A DNA stretch of 64,000 nt from Parasphingopyxis lamellibrachiae. Lineage in GTDB: Bacteria > Pseudomonadota > Alphaproteobacteria > Sphingomonadales > Sphingomonadaceae. The notes under the pieces are model-generated. The model was given only the letters and a program-made list of their open reading frames with translations. It did not search any database and was not told where the DNA came from. Positions 9,258 to 16,706 of the stretch are shown here, one piece after another. Numbering within the stretch: position 1 is the stretch's first letter; each line of letters begins with the position of its first letter. The DNA is taken from NCBI RefSeq assembly GCF_003385775.1, contig NZ_QRDP01000004.1, positions 1,730,957 to 1,794,956 of the forward strand, read 5' to 3'. The position numbers and the translations under genes were made by a program.

Positions 9258-9372
9258 ATGGGCCGGGAGCGGACGTTCAACATCAACGGAGTCATAGGGA
9301 TTCATTCGGCTAGGTTGTATGTCTGCTTCGGGCGCAAGTCGACGTCGCCAAATGGCTGGAAGCGGACCCGGA
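9258..9372 (+). repeat. Two degenerate intergenic repeat copies
   Basis: GGGCCGGGAGCGGACGTTCA near 9262-9281 and ATGTCTGCTTCGGGCGCAAG with a later AAGCGGACC resemble the hairpin repeat at 11786. They fill most of the gap between the mer operon and the next MerR gene. Confidence 0.4.
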
Positions 9373-9436
9373 AATATCTTTTGATACCAGTATTGGTTTT
9401 ACGAAATCGCAATCCACCACAGCACTATTGCTGTTT

Positions 9437-9829
9437 TCAAATTCGCGGTGCCAGCGTTTCAATGATTTTGCATTCAGCTACTGTTCCATGCTGACATGCA
9501 CCAATCACACGTCCTAGCTCAGAACGTAGAGTTGTTAGGTCGTCAATTTTCTGATCAATTTCAGCAAGGTGTCTGCTTGCAATTTCATCCACCGCTTTAC
9601 AGGATTGATCTTTATTGTCCGATAATGCCAGCAATTCGCGCAGCGCCTTTAGGGTAAAGCCAAGGTTTCGGGCACGGCGGATGAATGAAAGCCTGGCGAG
9701 ATGGTCGCTTCCGTAGTCTCGGTAATTTGAAACAGTTCGTGCTGGAGGCGGCAACAGGCCGATTTTCTCATAGTAGCGGACGGTTTCAACCTTTGTGCCC
9801 GTTGCCTTTGCCAGTGCTCCAATCTTCAT
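9437..9829 (-). CDS. MerR family regulator (CadR/PbrR/ZntR-like)
   Basis: A 130-residue MerR-type activator: HTH GALAKATGTKVETVRYYEKIGLLPPPAR, a long coiled-coil helix, a Cys in QSCKAV and a C-terminal CQHGTVAECKIIETL metal loop as in the CadR/PbrR/ZntR group (Cd, Pb, Zn sensors). It faces the CDF-methyltransferase operon across a MerR-type promoter and so probably activates it in response to a divalent metal. It differs in sequence from the first MerR (7208-7615), so it is not a recent duplicate. Confidence 0.88.
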   Translation of the reverse strand: MKIGALAKATGTKVETVRYYEKIGLLPPPARTVSNYRDYGSDHLARLSFIRRARNLGFTLKALRELLALSDNKDQSCKAVDEIASRHLAEIDQKIDDLTTLRSELGRVIGACQHGTVAECKIIETLAPRI

Positions 9830-9832
9830 CGC

Positions 9833-9863
9833 TTGACCCTATAGTTACTACAGGGTGCATAGT
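9833..9863 (+). promoter_or_regulatory. MerR-type promoter of the CDF operon
   Basis: -35 TTGACC (9833-9838), 19-bp spacer, -10 CATAGT (9858-9863). A dyad at 9837-9855 (CCCTATAGT/ACTACAGGG, one mismatch) sits in the spacer. Its centre matches the mer dyad in 14 of 15 bases. Confidence 0.8.
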
Positions 9864-9895
9864 ATCGGCGAATCGAATTTTGTCTAGGAAAAACC

Positions 9896-10549
9896 ATGTC
9901 TGATAATTGCTGTGCCGATGCCTGTGGGACTGGAGATGCGTTGAACGACAAACGCTGGCGGCGTATCTTGTGGATTGCGCTTGTTCTCAATGCGGCAATG
10001 TTTTTCATCGAAATGGGCGCTGGCATTCAGGCGGATTCACGTGCGCTTCAGGCCGATGCGCTCGACTTTTTCGGTGATGCTGCGAACTATGCAATCAGCC
10101 TCGGTGTAGCTGGAATGGCGCTTGCGTGGCGTTCACGTGCGGCATTGTTCAAGGGCGCAACCATATTGCTATTCGGTCTATGGGTGATGGGTTCTGCAAT
10201 TTGGGCATTTTTCAATGGCACATCACCGGTTGCCGAAACGATGGGCATTGTCGGAACTCTGGCATTGTTTGTGAATGTGGGCGTTGCCCTCATGCTTTTT
10301 CGCTACCGCACAGGTGATGCGAATATGCGGTCGGTTTGGATATGCTCACGCAATGACGCGATCAGCAATGTTGCTGTGATTGCCGCTGCACTTGGCGTCG
10401 CGGGGACTGGCAGCGCATGGCCCGACCTTGGAGTTGCGGGAATAATGGCGGGTTTGGCCATTACTGGCGGTATCCAAATTATCTTGCAGGCTAGAAGTGA
10501 ACTGACATCCGTGAAAAACCGCGAACTCTCTGTGGGAGAAGTTGGATGA
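9896..10549 (+). CDS. CDF-related cation transporter
   Basis: A 217-residue inner-membrane protein with about six predicted membrane segments and a cysteine-rich N-terminus (DNCCADACGTGD). The segment DSRALQADALDFFGDAAN aligns with CDF transmembrane helix 2, but the metal site reads D-xxx-D where zinc exporters have H-xxx-D. The second site, SRNDAISN, is D-xxx-N. There is no C-terminal cytoplasmic domain, so the protein is short for CDF. It probably exports a divalent cation; the metal is uncertain. AGGAAAAA precedes the ATG. It overlaps the next gene by ATGA. Confidence 0.8.
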   Translation: MSDNCCADACGTGDALNDKRWRRILWIALVLNAAMFFIEMGAGIQADSRALQADALDFFGDAANYAISLGVAGMALAWRSRAALFKGATILLFGLWVMGSAIWAFFNGTSPVAETMGIVGTLALFVNVGVALMLFRYRTGDANMRSVWICSRNDAISNVAVIAAALGVAGTGSAWPDLGVAGIMAGLAITGGIQIILQARSELTSVKNRELSVGEVG

Positions 10550-11109
10550 TTCAAACGGTTCCAATCATCGTACTGATTGTCATCCTCCTTGCTTCGCTCT
10601 GGCGTGGTCGTTCAGTGGCCCGATCATCAGGTATCAGCGCATGGGCATTCAATTCGGCAAAAGGCAAACAGCGACTAACCGGACTGGCATATTCGATCAG
10701 TACAGCCATGCTGACAGTTACAAGCGTCCTGGCAGCTCTGCAGCCTGCAACCAACTATGCATGGTTCGGAGCGCTTCTAACCGTTGCTGGCGGCTTGGTG
10801 GTAATCGTTGCCCAAATACAGATGGGCCGTGCTTGGCGCATCGGCGTTCGTGAAGGAGACGCGCCGCTTTTTATTCGGCACGGACTATTCCGGTTCAGCC
10901 GCAACCCGATATTCGTAGGAATGATATTGCTCGGCATAGGCATTGCTGTGAGTGCCGGCATTTGGTGGGGCTGGGTTGCAATGCTTGCGTTTGCGTTAGC
11001 CTGCCATGCGCAAGTCTGGATTGAAGAGGCGCATCTTAGCAAGAGTTTTGGCCCGGCCTATGAACAGTTTTGTAGCGAAGTGCCCCGCTGGGTCGGAATT
11101 TCAAAATGA
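10546..11109 (+). CDS. Isoprenylcysteine carboxyl methyltransferase-like membrane protein (first copy)
   Basis: A 187-residue membrane protein with about five helices and the family's C-terminal signature: HGLFRFSRNPIFVGMIL followed by a conserved EEAHLSKSFGPAYEQF helix. ICMT/phospholipid-methyltransferase-like proteins use S-adenosylmethionine bound at the RNP-to-E region; bacterial substrates are mostly unknown. It overlaps both neighbours by four bases, so it is made with the transporter under metal control. A role in membrane change under metal stress is inference. Confidence 0.78.
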   Translation: MIQTVPIIVLIVILLASLWRGRSVARSSGISAWAFNSAKGKQRLTGLAYSISTAMLTVTSVLAALQPATNYAWFGALLTVAGGLVVIVAQIQMGRAWRIGVREGDAPLFIRHGLFRFSRNPIFVGMILLGIGIAVSAGIWWGWVAMLAFALACHAQVWIEEAHLSKSFGPAYEQFCSEVPRWVGISK

Positions 11110-11672
11110 ACTTGGATTTGTTGCCCCATATTCTCTTCGGAATTTCCCTCAGTTCGGTTTGCATCATCTTGCTTCTATCGCTGGCTGCAGCGCGGTTGGA
11201 CAATTTTCAATTTTGGCCGCCACCATCCGGAAAAAGCTGGCAGCATAAAAGCTTCCTGATTTTATTCAGATGCTTTTTGTATCCATTGATCGTTCTGTCA
11301 GTGCTGGAATTTGACATCAGCAGTATCCCAACTCGCTATGTCGCGATTGCGGTCGGCGTTTTGTTGTCCTGCGTGGGATTTGGATTTGCTGTCCGAATTA
11401 CCCTTCGCATGGGGTGGCGCAATGCATTTGGAGAAAAACGCGGGCTGGTGACAGACGGTTATTTCTCCAAAAGTCGCAATCCGGTTTATGTGGCGACTTG
11501 GGTAGGACTTGTCGGTTGGGGACTCATAGCCAATTCAATTTTGGTCTCAATATTGTTGGGATTTTGGGCTGTGCTCTACCTGTTTGCTCCCATTTTCGAG
11601 GAACCATGGCTGGAACAAATGTACGGTGACAAGTTTCGAGCATATAGAGAACAAGTCCGTAGGTTCTTCTAA
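11106..11672 (+). CDS. Isoprenylcysteine carboxyl methyltransferase-like membrane protein (second copy)
   Basis: A 188-residue membrane protein, divergent from the preceding one but with the same signature: VTDGYFSKSRNPVYVATWVG and the closing EEPWLEQMYGDKFRAYREQV helix. The N-terminal half has three extra hydrophobic stretches and DNFQFWPPP, a motif seen in related bacterial ICMT-like proteins. Last gene of the MerR-controlled operon. Two non-identical methyltransferase-like proteins in tandem suggest either two substrates or a heteromeric enzyme. Confidence 0.75.
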   Translation: MNLDLLPHILFGISLSSVCIILLLSLAAARLDNFQFWPPPSGKSWQHKSFLILFRCFLYPLIVLSVLEFDISSIPTRYVAIAVGVLLSCVGFGFAVRITLRMGWRNAFGEKRGLVTDGYFSKSRNPVYVATWVGLVGWGLIANSILVSILLGFWAVLYLFAPIFEEPWLEQMYGDKFRAYREQVRRFF

Positions 11673-11785
11673 ACATAATGCAATTCCCTCGCGAGGCACC
11701 TGGCAAGACATAAACTTACGACGCTTAGGTTAGGAGAGGTACTCGCTTTTGGGATACATCTGCCATCGGCTAAAAAAACCGGCGT

Positions 11786-11813
11786 ATGTCCGCTTTGGGT
11801 CGAAAGCGGACAT
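11786..11813 (+). repeat. Intergenic hairpin repeat, best-preserved copy
   Basis: Perfect 11-bp arms ATGTCCGCTTT / AAAGCGGACAT around the loop GGGTCG. It lies in the 317-base gap at 11673-11989, in which I see no gene. Translation across it gives the spurious VRFRPKADI often seen in sphingomonad gene predictions. Confidence 0.75.
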
Positions 11814-11854
11814 TCAGTGATAGAGCACAATATCTGGATTCAACCGACCACAAC

Positions 11855-11885
11855 GAACGTCTGCAATGGGTCGAAGGCTGACGGG
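11855..11885 (+). repeat. Intergenic repeat copy
   Basis: ACGTCTGCAATGGGTCGAAG followed by GCTGAC, in tandem with the copy at 11786 and in the same orientation. Confidence 0.55.
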
Positions 11886-11989
11886 GGACAGTTCGGTGCC
11901 AGATTATGACCGTTCGGTCAGCCAAGTATTGATCACTATCGTGTGACCGGTAGGAATTTGCGCTCTCCCAGATAAGATTGGAAAGCATC

Positions 11990-12712
11990 ATGAGAATTCT
12001 TTACTTCGTCCTTGGTTGGTTTGCCTTGGCGACAAGTGCGTGCGCGCAAGAAAACCCGCCCCCGGAAAATCCAGTATACTATGTCGGCTTTAACTATTTC
12101 ACGGGTGACGGAGGCCTTCCTGAATCGGAGGTCTTTTCGAATTATACAGCAGCGCTTGAGCCAATCATGGCAAGATATGGCATGACGCTTGAAACCTATC
12201 GCGTTGTAAATGGCAGCGCAGACGCCTTGCCCGCACATGCCATCACATTTGGGTCCGCGCCCGATCCGGAAAGCTTCGGAGCTTTCTTTGCCGACCCGGA
12301 ATTTCAAGCCCTTTTCCCCTCTCTTGTTGGCATTATCGATCAACACACGGTCGTATTCACACGCGAAGCCTTTTCGCTTGCCGGAACCACAGAAGCCGAT
12401 AACATCTTGCTGAGTATCGGTTGGATAAAGGAAGGCGCAGACCATCATGCAGCGATCCTCGCTCGTGACGCCGCAATCAGCCAAAGCGGCACACAATATG
12501 GCCTTGAAACATTGGTGCATTCACAAGGCATGATGGCCAATCAGGGCCTCGCCGATGGCGGCATCGAAGTCCCCGCGCCCGACTATCTTGAGATCTGGCG
12601 TGTCGAAGACCCCCATGGCTTGTTTGACGATCCGATGTACAGAGAAGCTGAATCCGAAGCGCGCAACCATATGGACCGCAGCGCCTCATACTGGCTTCAG
12701 CCCTGGAGCTAA
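11990..12712 (+). CDS. Exported protein with two predicted dimeric alpha-beta barrel halves
   Basis: A 240-residue protein with a signal peptide (ILYFVLGWFALATSACA, cleavage before QENPP). The first half (VYYVGFNYFTGDG ... YGMTLETYRV ... FGAFFADPEFQALFP) resembles the DUF1330/dimeric alpha-beta barrel fold. A second half (ADNILLSIGWIKEG ... PDYLEIWRVEDPHGLFDDP ... SASYWLQPW) repeats the pattern. This is by eye, and I do not recognise a named family. It is 21 bases upstream of a LytS-type sensor in the same direction, so it may be co-expressed with that system or sense something for it. Confidence 0.6.
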   Translation: MRILYFVLGWFALATSACAQENPPPENPVYYVGFNYFTGDGGLPESEVFSNYTAALEPIMARYGMTLETYRVVNGSADALPAHAITFGSAPDPESFGAFFADPEFQALFPSLVGIIDQHTVVFTREAFSLAGTTEADNILLSIGWIKEGADHHAAILARDAAISQSGTQYGLETLVHSQGMMANQGLADGGIEVPAPDYLEIWRVEDPHGLFDDPMYREAESEARNHMDRSASYWLQPWS

Positions 12713-12733
12713 AATGGTTGGGAGGCCCGAGCA

Positions 12734-13750
12734 GTGAAATCGGTGATGGCGCGATTTAGGCTAACAAAAGCGGATTGGATAACCGCCGGCCTGATCGCGC
12801 TGTTCCTCCCGACATATTACAAGCTGAAATACATAATCGAAGGCGAAATCACATGGCGTGATTTTCTGTCTCCCGATTTATGGGTCGAGTATCTGTTTTC
12901 GTCTCTGCTCGCCCTTGGCCTGATCTTGATGAATAGCCTGCTGAATACATTGGGCCGCGGTCGATATGTCAGCATCGGGTTTGCGAGCGCCATCGCCGCT
13001 GCGACATTCACCTGGTTCTACTATACCATCGTGTTTCCGTTTGGCGCCCAAGGCAATTTCCTGTTTGATGTGGCTGTCTTGGCCCTTTTGACACCGCTTC
13101 TGATTGCCGGCGTCAGGGATCGCCTTATCCTGACCGAGAAAGTGGATATTGAGAAGCTGCGTGCAAGTGAAGCAGAGAAGGCAGCCCTTGAGGCCCGATA
13201 CGAAACGCTCAAATCGCGGCTCAGCCCTCACTTCCTGTTCAACGGCCTCAACACTTTAACTGATATCGTCGAAGATGAGCCCTCGCTAGCAATCCAGTTC
13301 ATAGACAATCTGGCGGCAGTGTATCGGTATCTGATCGAACGGCAGGACGCCGAACGCGCTCCGCTTAGAGATGAGCTTGCCGCAGTTAGTTCCTTGCTGT
13401 TCATCCTTCAAACGCGCCATCCAGACGCGTTTAATGTCGCCTTGCCAACTTCCGCCGAAATAGAAGATCTGGAAATCGTTCCGCTGACTCTACAAATGCT
13501 TCTGGAAAATGCGCTTAAGCACAACATCTATTCAAAAGACGCTCCTCTCAACATCACAGTTACGATAGAGGGAGATGAACTCCTGGTCGAAAATTCAAGC
13601 AACCCAAATCGCAATGCTGTTTCCTTCAAAACCGGCTTGACGACGCTCAAACAACGGATCGCACTTGTAACCGATCGCCCTTTTTCATTTGGCGAACGCC
13701 CGGGCATTTTTTGGGCGAGGGCTCCGATCTTAGAAGCCGAAGCGCGATGA
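12734..13750 (+). CDS. LytS/YehU-type sensor histidine kinase
   Basis: A 338-residue membrane kinase. The first 130 residues hold four predicted membrane segments with little periplasmic sequence. A coiled coil (VDIEKLRASEAEKAALEAR) leads into the His_kinase motif RLSPHFLFNGLNTLTDI with the phospho-accepting His, then the ATP lid N-box LQMLLENALKH. The G-boxes are weak. It pairs with the LytTR regulator that overlaps its stop (ATGA). The GTG start at 12734 is preferred because GGGAGG sits eight bases upstream; an ATG at 12746 is possible. Confidence 0.85.
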   Translation: MKSVMARFRLTKADWITAGLIALFLPTYYKLKYIIEGEITWRDFLSPDLWVEYLFSSLLALGLILMNSLLNTLGRGRYVSIGFASAIAAATFTWFYYTIVFPFGAQGNFLFDVAVLALLTPLLIAGVRDRLILTEKVDIEKLRASEAEKAALEARYETLKSRLSPHFLFNGLNTLTDIVEDEPSLAIQFIDNLAAVYRYLIERQDAERAPLRDELAAVSSLLFILQTRHPDAFNVALPTSAEIEDLEIVPLTLQMLLENALKHNIYSKDAPLNITVTIEGDELLVENSSNPNRNAVSFKTGLTTLKQRIALVTDRPFSFGERPGIFWARAPILEAEAR

Positions 13751-14508
13751 AAGCCATTATTGTCGAGGACGAAATGCGCGCGGCGCGGCGTTTGTCCCGC
13801 ATGATAAAAGCGGCTCGACCGGACATATCGATTTGCGGGCAGCTTGCGAGCATAGCATCAGCGCGCCTTTGGTTTTCGACCAATCCCCCTCCAGATCTCG
13901 TTTTTCTCGATATCCAGTTGGAAGATGGCGATGCTTTTGAGTTGTTGGAAGCGGTCGAAGTGGCCGCGCCGGTCATATTCTGCACGGCCTATGTGGAACA
14001 CGCTCTGCGGGCGTTCAAAGTGAACAGTATCGATTATCTTCTGAAACCGGTCACTCAACCGGCTTTGGAGCATGCGCTCGCCAAATATGACAAATTGGTC
14101 GGCCTGACAGTAAATCCGGAGACTTGGCGCAACCTCCATGTAAACGACACACAGTACCGACAACGCTTTCTCGCGGAGCGCCACCGTGCGTTGGATGTTG
14201 TCCCTGTTTCGTCGGTGGTAGCCTTGAAAAGCTGGATGAAAGTGACCCAACTTATCACGACATCGGGTGAGGAACTCATTTGTGAGGAATCTTTGGCCGC
14301 TGTTCTTGATACGCTTGATCCCTCTGAATTCATCCAGATCAGCCGCCAAACAGCAGTGCGCGTTGGTGCAGTACGGTCGTATCACAAAACCGCTCGAATC
14401 TGTGCTCTGAACACGGAAATGGGGAAACTGGAATTTTCGATATCCCGTGCTCGTCAGAAATCATTTGCGGATGCGCTCGAGAGGATTCAATTCCGCAAAG
14501 GGATCTAG
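13747..14508 (+). CDS. LytTR response regulator
   Basis: A 253-residue regulator. The receiver domain (residues 1-115) has the acidic pocket IVEDE, the phospho-acceptor in LVFLDIQLEDG, the Thr/Tyr switch and the Lys of YLLKPVT. The C-terminal LytTR DNA-binding domain (about 155-250) includes ALKSWMKVTQLIT and FIQISRQTAVRVGAV. It binds direct repeats upstream of target genes when phosphorylated by its kinase. It overlaps the kinase by four bases, and the two form a dedicated pair. Confidence 0.9.
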   Translation: MKAIIVEDEMRAARRLSRMIKAARPDISICGQLASIASARLWFSTNPPPDLVFLDIQLEDGDAFELLEAVEVAAPVIFCTAYVEHALRAFKVNSIDYLLKPVTQPALEHALAKYDKLVGLTVNPETWRNLHVNDTQYRQRFLAERHRALDVVPVSSVVALKSWMKVTQLITTSGEELICEESLAAVLDTLDPSEFIQISRQTAVRVGAVRSYHKTARICALNTEMGKLEFSISRARQKSFADALERIQFRKGI

Positions 14509-14600
14509 AATCGAGGGTTAGGACGGCATGATCGCGGGATGGCGCAATCAAGCATTGTCCGCGACAAACTGAACCATCACCCCCATTCAGATATCACTCT

Positions 14601-14629
14601 ACGTCTGCAATGGGTTGAAAGCGGACAGT
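14601..14629 (+). repeat. Intergenic repeat copy
   Basis: ACGTCTGCAATGGGTTGAAA followed by GCGGACAGT, between the LytTR gene and the convergent nuclease gene. Confidence 0.6.
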
Positions 14630-14711
14630 TGGCTGTTAGTGCAATTGCACGCAAACGTTCTAGTAGGCGCCGGGCTAGATGTGATGAAGAGTTTGTTTTC
14701 TAGATCCGCCG

Positions 14712-15212
14712 TTAAAAGCGGATATGCATGGATGGGTAGATCGCTTTGGCCCGGCCGAACACCTCATTGATGCTCATCTCTTGCCATCGCCCACTGACGA
14801 TATTGACGAACACAAATTTGAACTGATCGCCGAGTTTTTGCGCAACGAGCAATTCTGCGTTCGTCAGATCGAAGAAATAGCCCTTTAGGTCATCTCCGAT
14901 CCGCTCCTGGTTCGTCGATTTGACCTCGATCACTTGTATGGCACCGATGTTGGCCGCGATCGCTTCCGGATCGCTCAGATCGATATCGGCATCAAGTTTC
15001 ACTAGGTCGAAGGCCGCGCCATAGAGGACCTTGCGATGCATGGCGAAGCCCACAAGCATCGCATCGCGTTCCTGCCTTGTTGGTTCGACATAGGAAGGAT
15101 CAGAAGCAGCAAGAAGTTTGGCCGCACGCCTTGCCGTACTTTGCCCGGTTACGGTGCGCGCCTTGCTGCTAGCTTTGCTCTCAGCCACTGCGACTTCCGC
15201 TAAATCGTCCAT
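14712..15212 (-). CDS. PD-(D/E)XK nuclease-like protein with NO VEIN/DUF3883 resemblance
   Basis: A 166-residue protein. Asp69 (AAFDLVKL) followed by Glu96-Val-Lys98 (IQVIEVKST) reads as the catalytic D...ExK of restriction-endonuclease-fold nucleases. The C-terminal FFDLTNAELLVAQKLGDQF resembles the DUF3883/NO VEIN C-terminal region found in defence loci. The N-terminal 40 residues are Ala/Ser-rich and probably disordered. It is divergent from a 69-residue Xre regulator 64 bases away, as in restriction genes with a control protein, but no methyltransferase is nearby. The nuclease call is moderately supported; restriction activity is inference. Confidence 0.6.
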   Translation of the reverse strand: MDDLAEVAVAESKASSKARTVTGQSTARRAAKLLAASDPSYVEPTRQERDAMLVGFAMHRKVLYGAAFDLVKLDADIDLSDPEAIAANIGAIQVIEVKSTNQERIGDDLKGYFFDLTNAELLVAQKLGDQFKFVFVNIVSGRWQEMSINEVFGRAKAIYPSMHIRF

Positions 15213-15276
15213 TTACTGCATAATACATACTATAGTTGATAAACACTGTGCTGGCAGATCGCCAATAGTTTCTCGC

Positions 15277-15486
15277 ATGGATATGCGGAAACTCGTTGGC
15301 GACAATTGTGCCAGAATCCGTAAGGAGCGCGGACTCACTCAAGAGGAACTTGCCGAGCAATCCGGGCTCTCGCAGCAATATATCAGCGGGCTGGAACGCG
15401 GGCGGCGCAATCCCACTATTCTGACCGTCTACGAATTATCTGTGGCGCTGTCCGTCAGTCACATTGACCTCCTTAGCCCGCGTTAG
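15277..15486 (+). CDS. Small Xre family regulator (control-protein-like)
   Basis: A 69-residue protein consisting almost only of one HTH_3 domain: RIRKERGLTQEELAEQSGLS then QQYISGLERGRRNPTI. Size and sequence resemble the C proteins that control restriction genes. It faces the nuclease-like gene across a 64-base gap holding the palindrome ACTATAGT (15229-15236) and an A/T-rich stretch where both promoters must lie. The ATG at 15277 gives the normal domain start; the frame stays open upstream without family character. Confidence 0.82.
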   Translation: MDMRKLVGDNCARIRKERGLTQEELAEQSGLSQQYISGLERGRRNPTILTVYELSVALSVSHIDLLSPR

Positions 15487-15560
15487 ACCGGAACCCGGCA
15501 CAGTAAGCGTTCGACTTCACCGGCAACTCACCAAAAATCGAAGTCTTGCTTGCGCAAACT

Positions 15561-15851
15561 ATGAATGATGCTCTGAAGGGACTGGACTTTGGGAAGCTTC
15601 CCCGCATGTGTGTCTGCATGGCTGAACCTGACCACAGCGAATGTACAAATTTAATCTCAAGGTTATTCACGCTGATCACTATGAAGTGCGAGGATGGCGC
15701 CACACTAGCTGTCGAGGGACAAGGTAAGTCGAGGTCAACATCTGACCTGAGGTTGTTGGCCGAGCAGCTTGCATCGGCTGGCGAAGAAATATCCACTATC
15801 GCGGATGCAATTGTTGCCCTGTGCGTCAAATCCAATCCGGATTCTCGTTAG
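15561..15851 (+). CDS. Hypothetical protein
   Basis: A possible 96-residue protein (MNDALKGLDFGKLPRMCVCM...). It has no membrane segment or motif that I recognise; the C-terminal part (LRLLAEQLASAGEEISTIAD) is predicted helical. It begins 74 bases after the Xre gene in the same direction and could be a third member of that unit. Codon use looks protein-like, but there is no clear Shine-Dalgarno, so reality is uncertain. Confidence 0.45.
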   Translation: MNDALKGLDFGKLPRMCVCMAEPDHSECTNLISRLFTLITMKCEDGATLAVEGQGKSRSTSDLRLLAEQLASAGEEISTIADAIVALCVKSNPDSR

Positions 15852-15992
15852 GTGAAACCGACGACGTGAGCCCTATCCATATCTCAGAAACAATCGTTCT
15901 GCGGACTGGACTGTCGTAGCAAAGCAAGCATTGGTACGTCCGTGCAGTGCGGTGTTTGGAGGCCGCGAGCCCCGTCAGCTCGATTGCCGGGG

Positions 15993-16036
15993 CCTTGGGC
16001 AGTGGGAGCAGCATGATGCTGCCCCATAACCCAAGG
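15993..16036 (+). promoter_or_regulatory. Long imperfect hairpin before the DUF3489 gene
   Basis: Outer arms CCTTGGG/CCCAAGG and inner arms GCAGCAT/ATGCTGC nearly extend into one stem of 44 bases. The Shine-Dalgarno AAGGAA (16033-16038) is partly inside the 3' arm, so folding could block translation of the cassette. Confidence 0.55.
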
Positions 16037-16044
16037 AACCCTTG

Positions 16045-16272
16045 ATGACCGACAAAGCAAAAGAACCAACCAAGTCCAACAAACTGATCCTGATTGGGCT
16101 GTTGAAACGCAAGAGCGGCGCAACACTCGATGACATCATCAAAGCGACAGGCTGGCAGCGGCATTCGAGCCGCGCGGCATTGTCCGGCTTGCGCAAGGCC
16201 GGCTTCACCATTGACAGCGAGGCAGCCGATAAGGGTCGTCGTTACAACATCACGGCGGAACCCGCCCAATGA
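16045..16272 (+). CDS. DUF3489 domain protein
   Basis: A 75-residue winged-helix-like protein with the DUF3489 pattern: LILIGLLKRKSGATLDDI, then ATGWQRHSSRAALSGLRKAG and GRRYNI. This small protein is regularly found before DUF2924 and a large serine recombinase in alphaproteobacterial mobile elements, as here. Function unknown; the helical arrangement suggests DNA binding, perhaps as a recombination accessory factor. ATG at 16045; it overlaps the next gene by ATGA. Confidence 0.82.
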   Translation: MTDKAKEPTKSNKLILIGLLKRKSGATLDDIIKATGWQRHSSRAALSGLRKAGFTIDSEAADKGRRYNITAEPAQ

Positions 16273-16706
16273 ACGCGGCCGTCGATAAACAACTCGCCGC
16301 GCTCTCCATCATGCGCAAGGCTGAACTCCAGATCGAATGGCAACGCCATTACAAATCCGACCCACCTGACATTGCTCCCGGACTTCTCCGGTTCGGTATC
16401 GCGTACCGCATTCAGGAAAAGATGTTTGGCGGCCTGTCGCGATCATTGCAGGCGAAGCTGCGCCGCATCGCCAAGGGAGAGCCTGTGGGAACCAAACCGA
16501 TCGGCAAACTTAAGCCGGGCACACGGCTTGTTCGTCGCTGGAATGATCAGACCATCGTCGTGCTCGTAACCGATGGCGGGTTCATGTTCGACGATCAGGA
16601 ATATGGATCGCTGAGTGAAATCGCCCGCCAGGTAACAGGTGCGCATTGGTCGGGACCACGCTTCTTCGGACTGACCAAGGCCAAGGCATCTTCCGATGCT
16701 GCATGA
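16269..16706 (+). CDS. DUF2924 domain protein
   Basis: A 145-residue basic protein of the DUF2924 family: MRKAELQIEWQRHY, the RFGIAYRIQEKMFGGLS helix, LKPGTRLVRRWN and a final YGSLSEIARQVTGAHWSGPRFFGL. The last stretch is a typical site in these proteins and resembles a small DNA-binding fold. Constant partner of the recombinase downstream, with which it overlaps by 11 bases. Function unknown; an accessory role in recombination is inferred from constant linkage. Confidence 0.85.
   Translation: MNAAVDKQLAALSIMRKAELQIEWQRHYKSDPPDIAPGLLRFGIAYRIQEKMFGGLSRSLQAKLRRIAKGEPVGTKPIGKLKPGTRLVRRWNDQTIVVLVTDGGFMFDDQEYGSLSEIARQVTGAHWSGPRFFGLTKAKASSDAA

Noticed and set aside
9258-9494. 78-codon open frame after the mer operon
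   Set aside because: It spans degenerate repeat copies and the 3' end of the oppositely oriented MerR gene, with no protein character.
15826-16269. 147-codon minus-strand frame opposite DUF3489
   Set aside because: Shadow of the real plus-strand DUF3489 gene and its leader hairpin.
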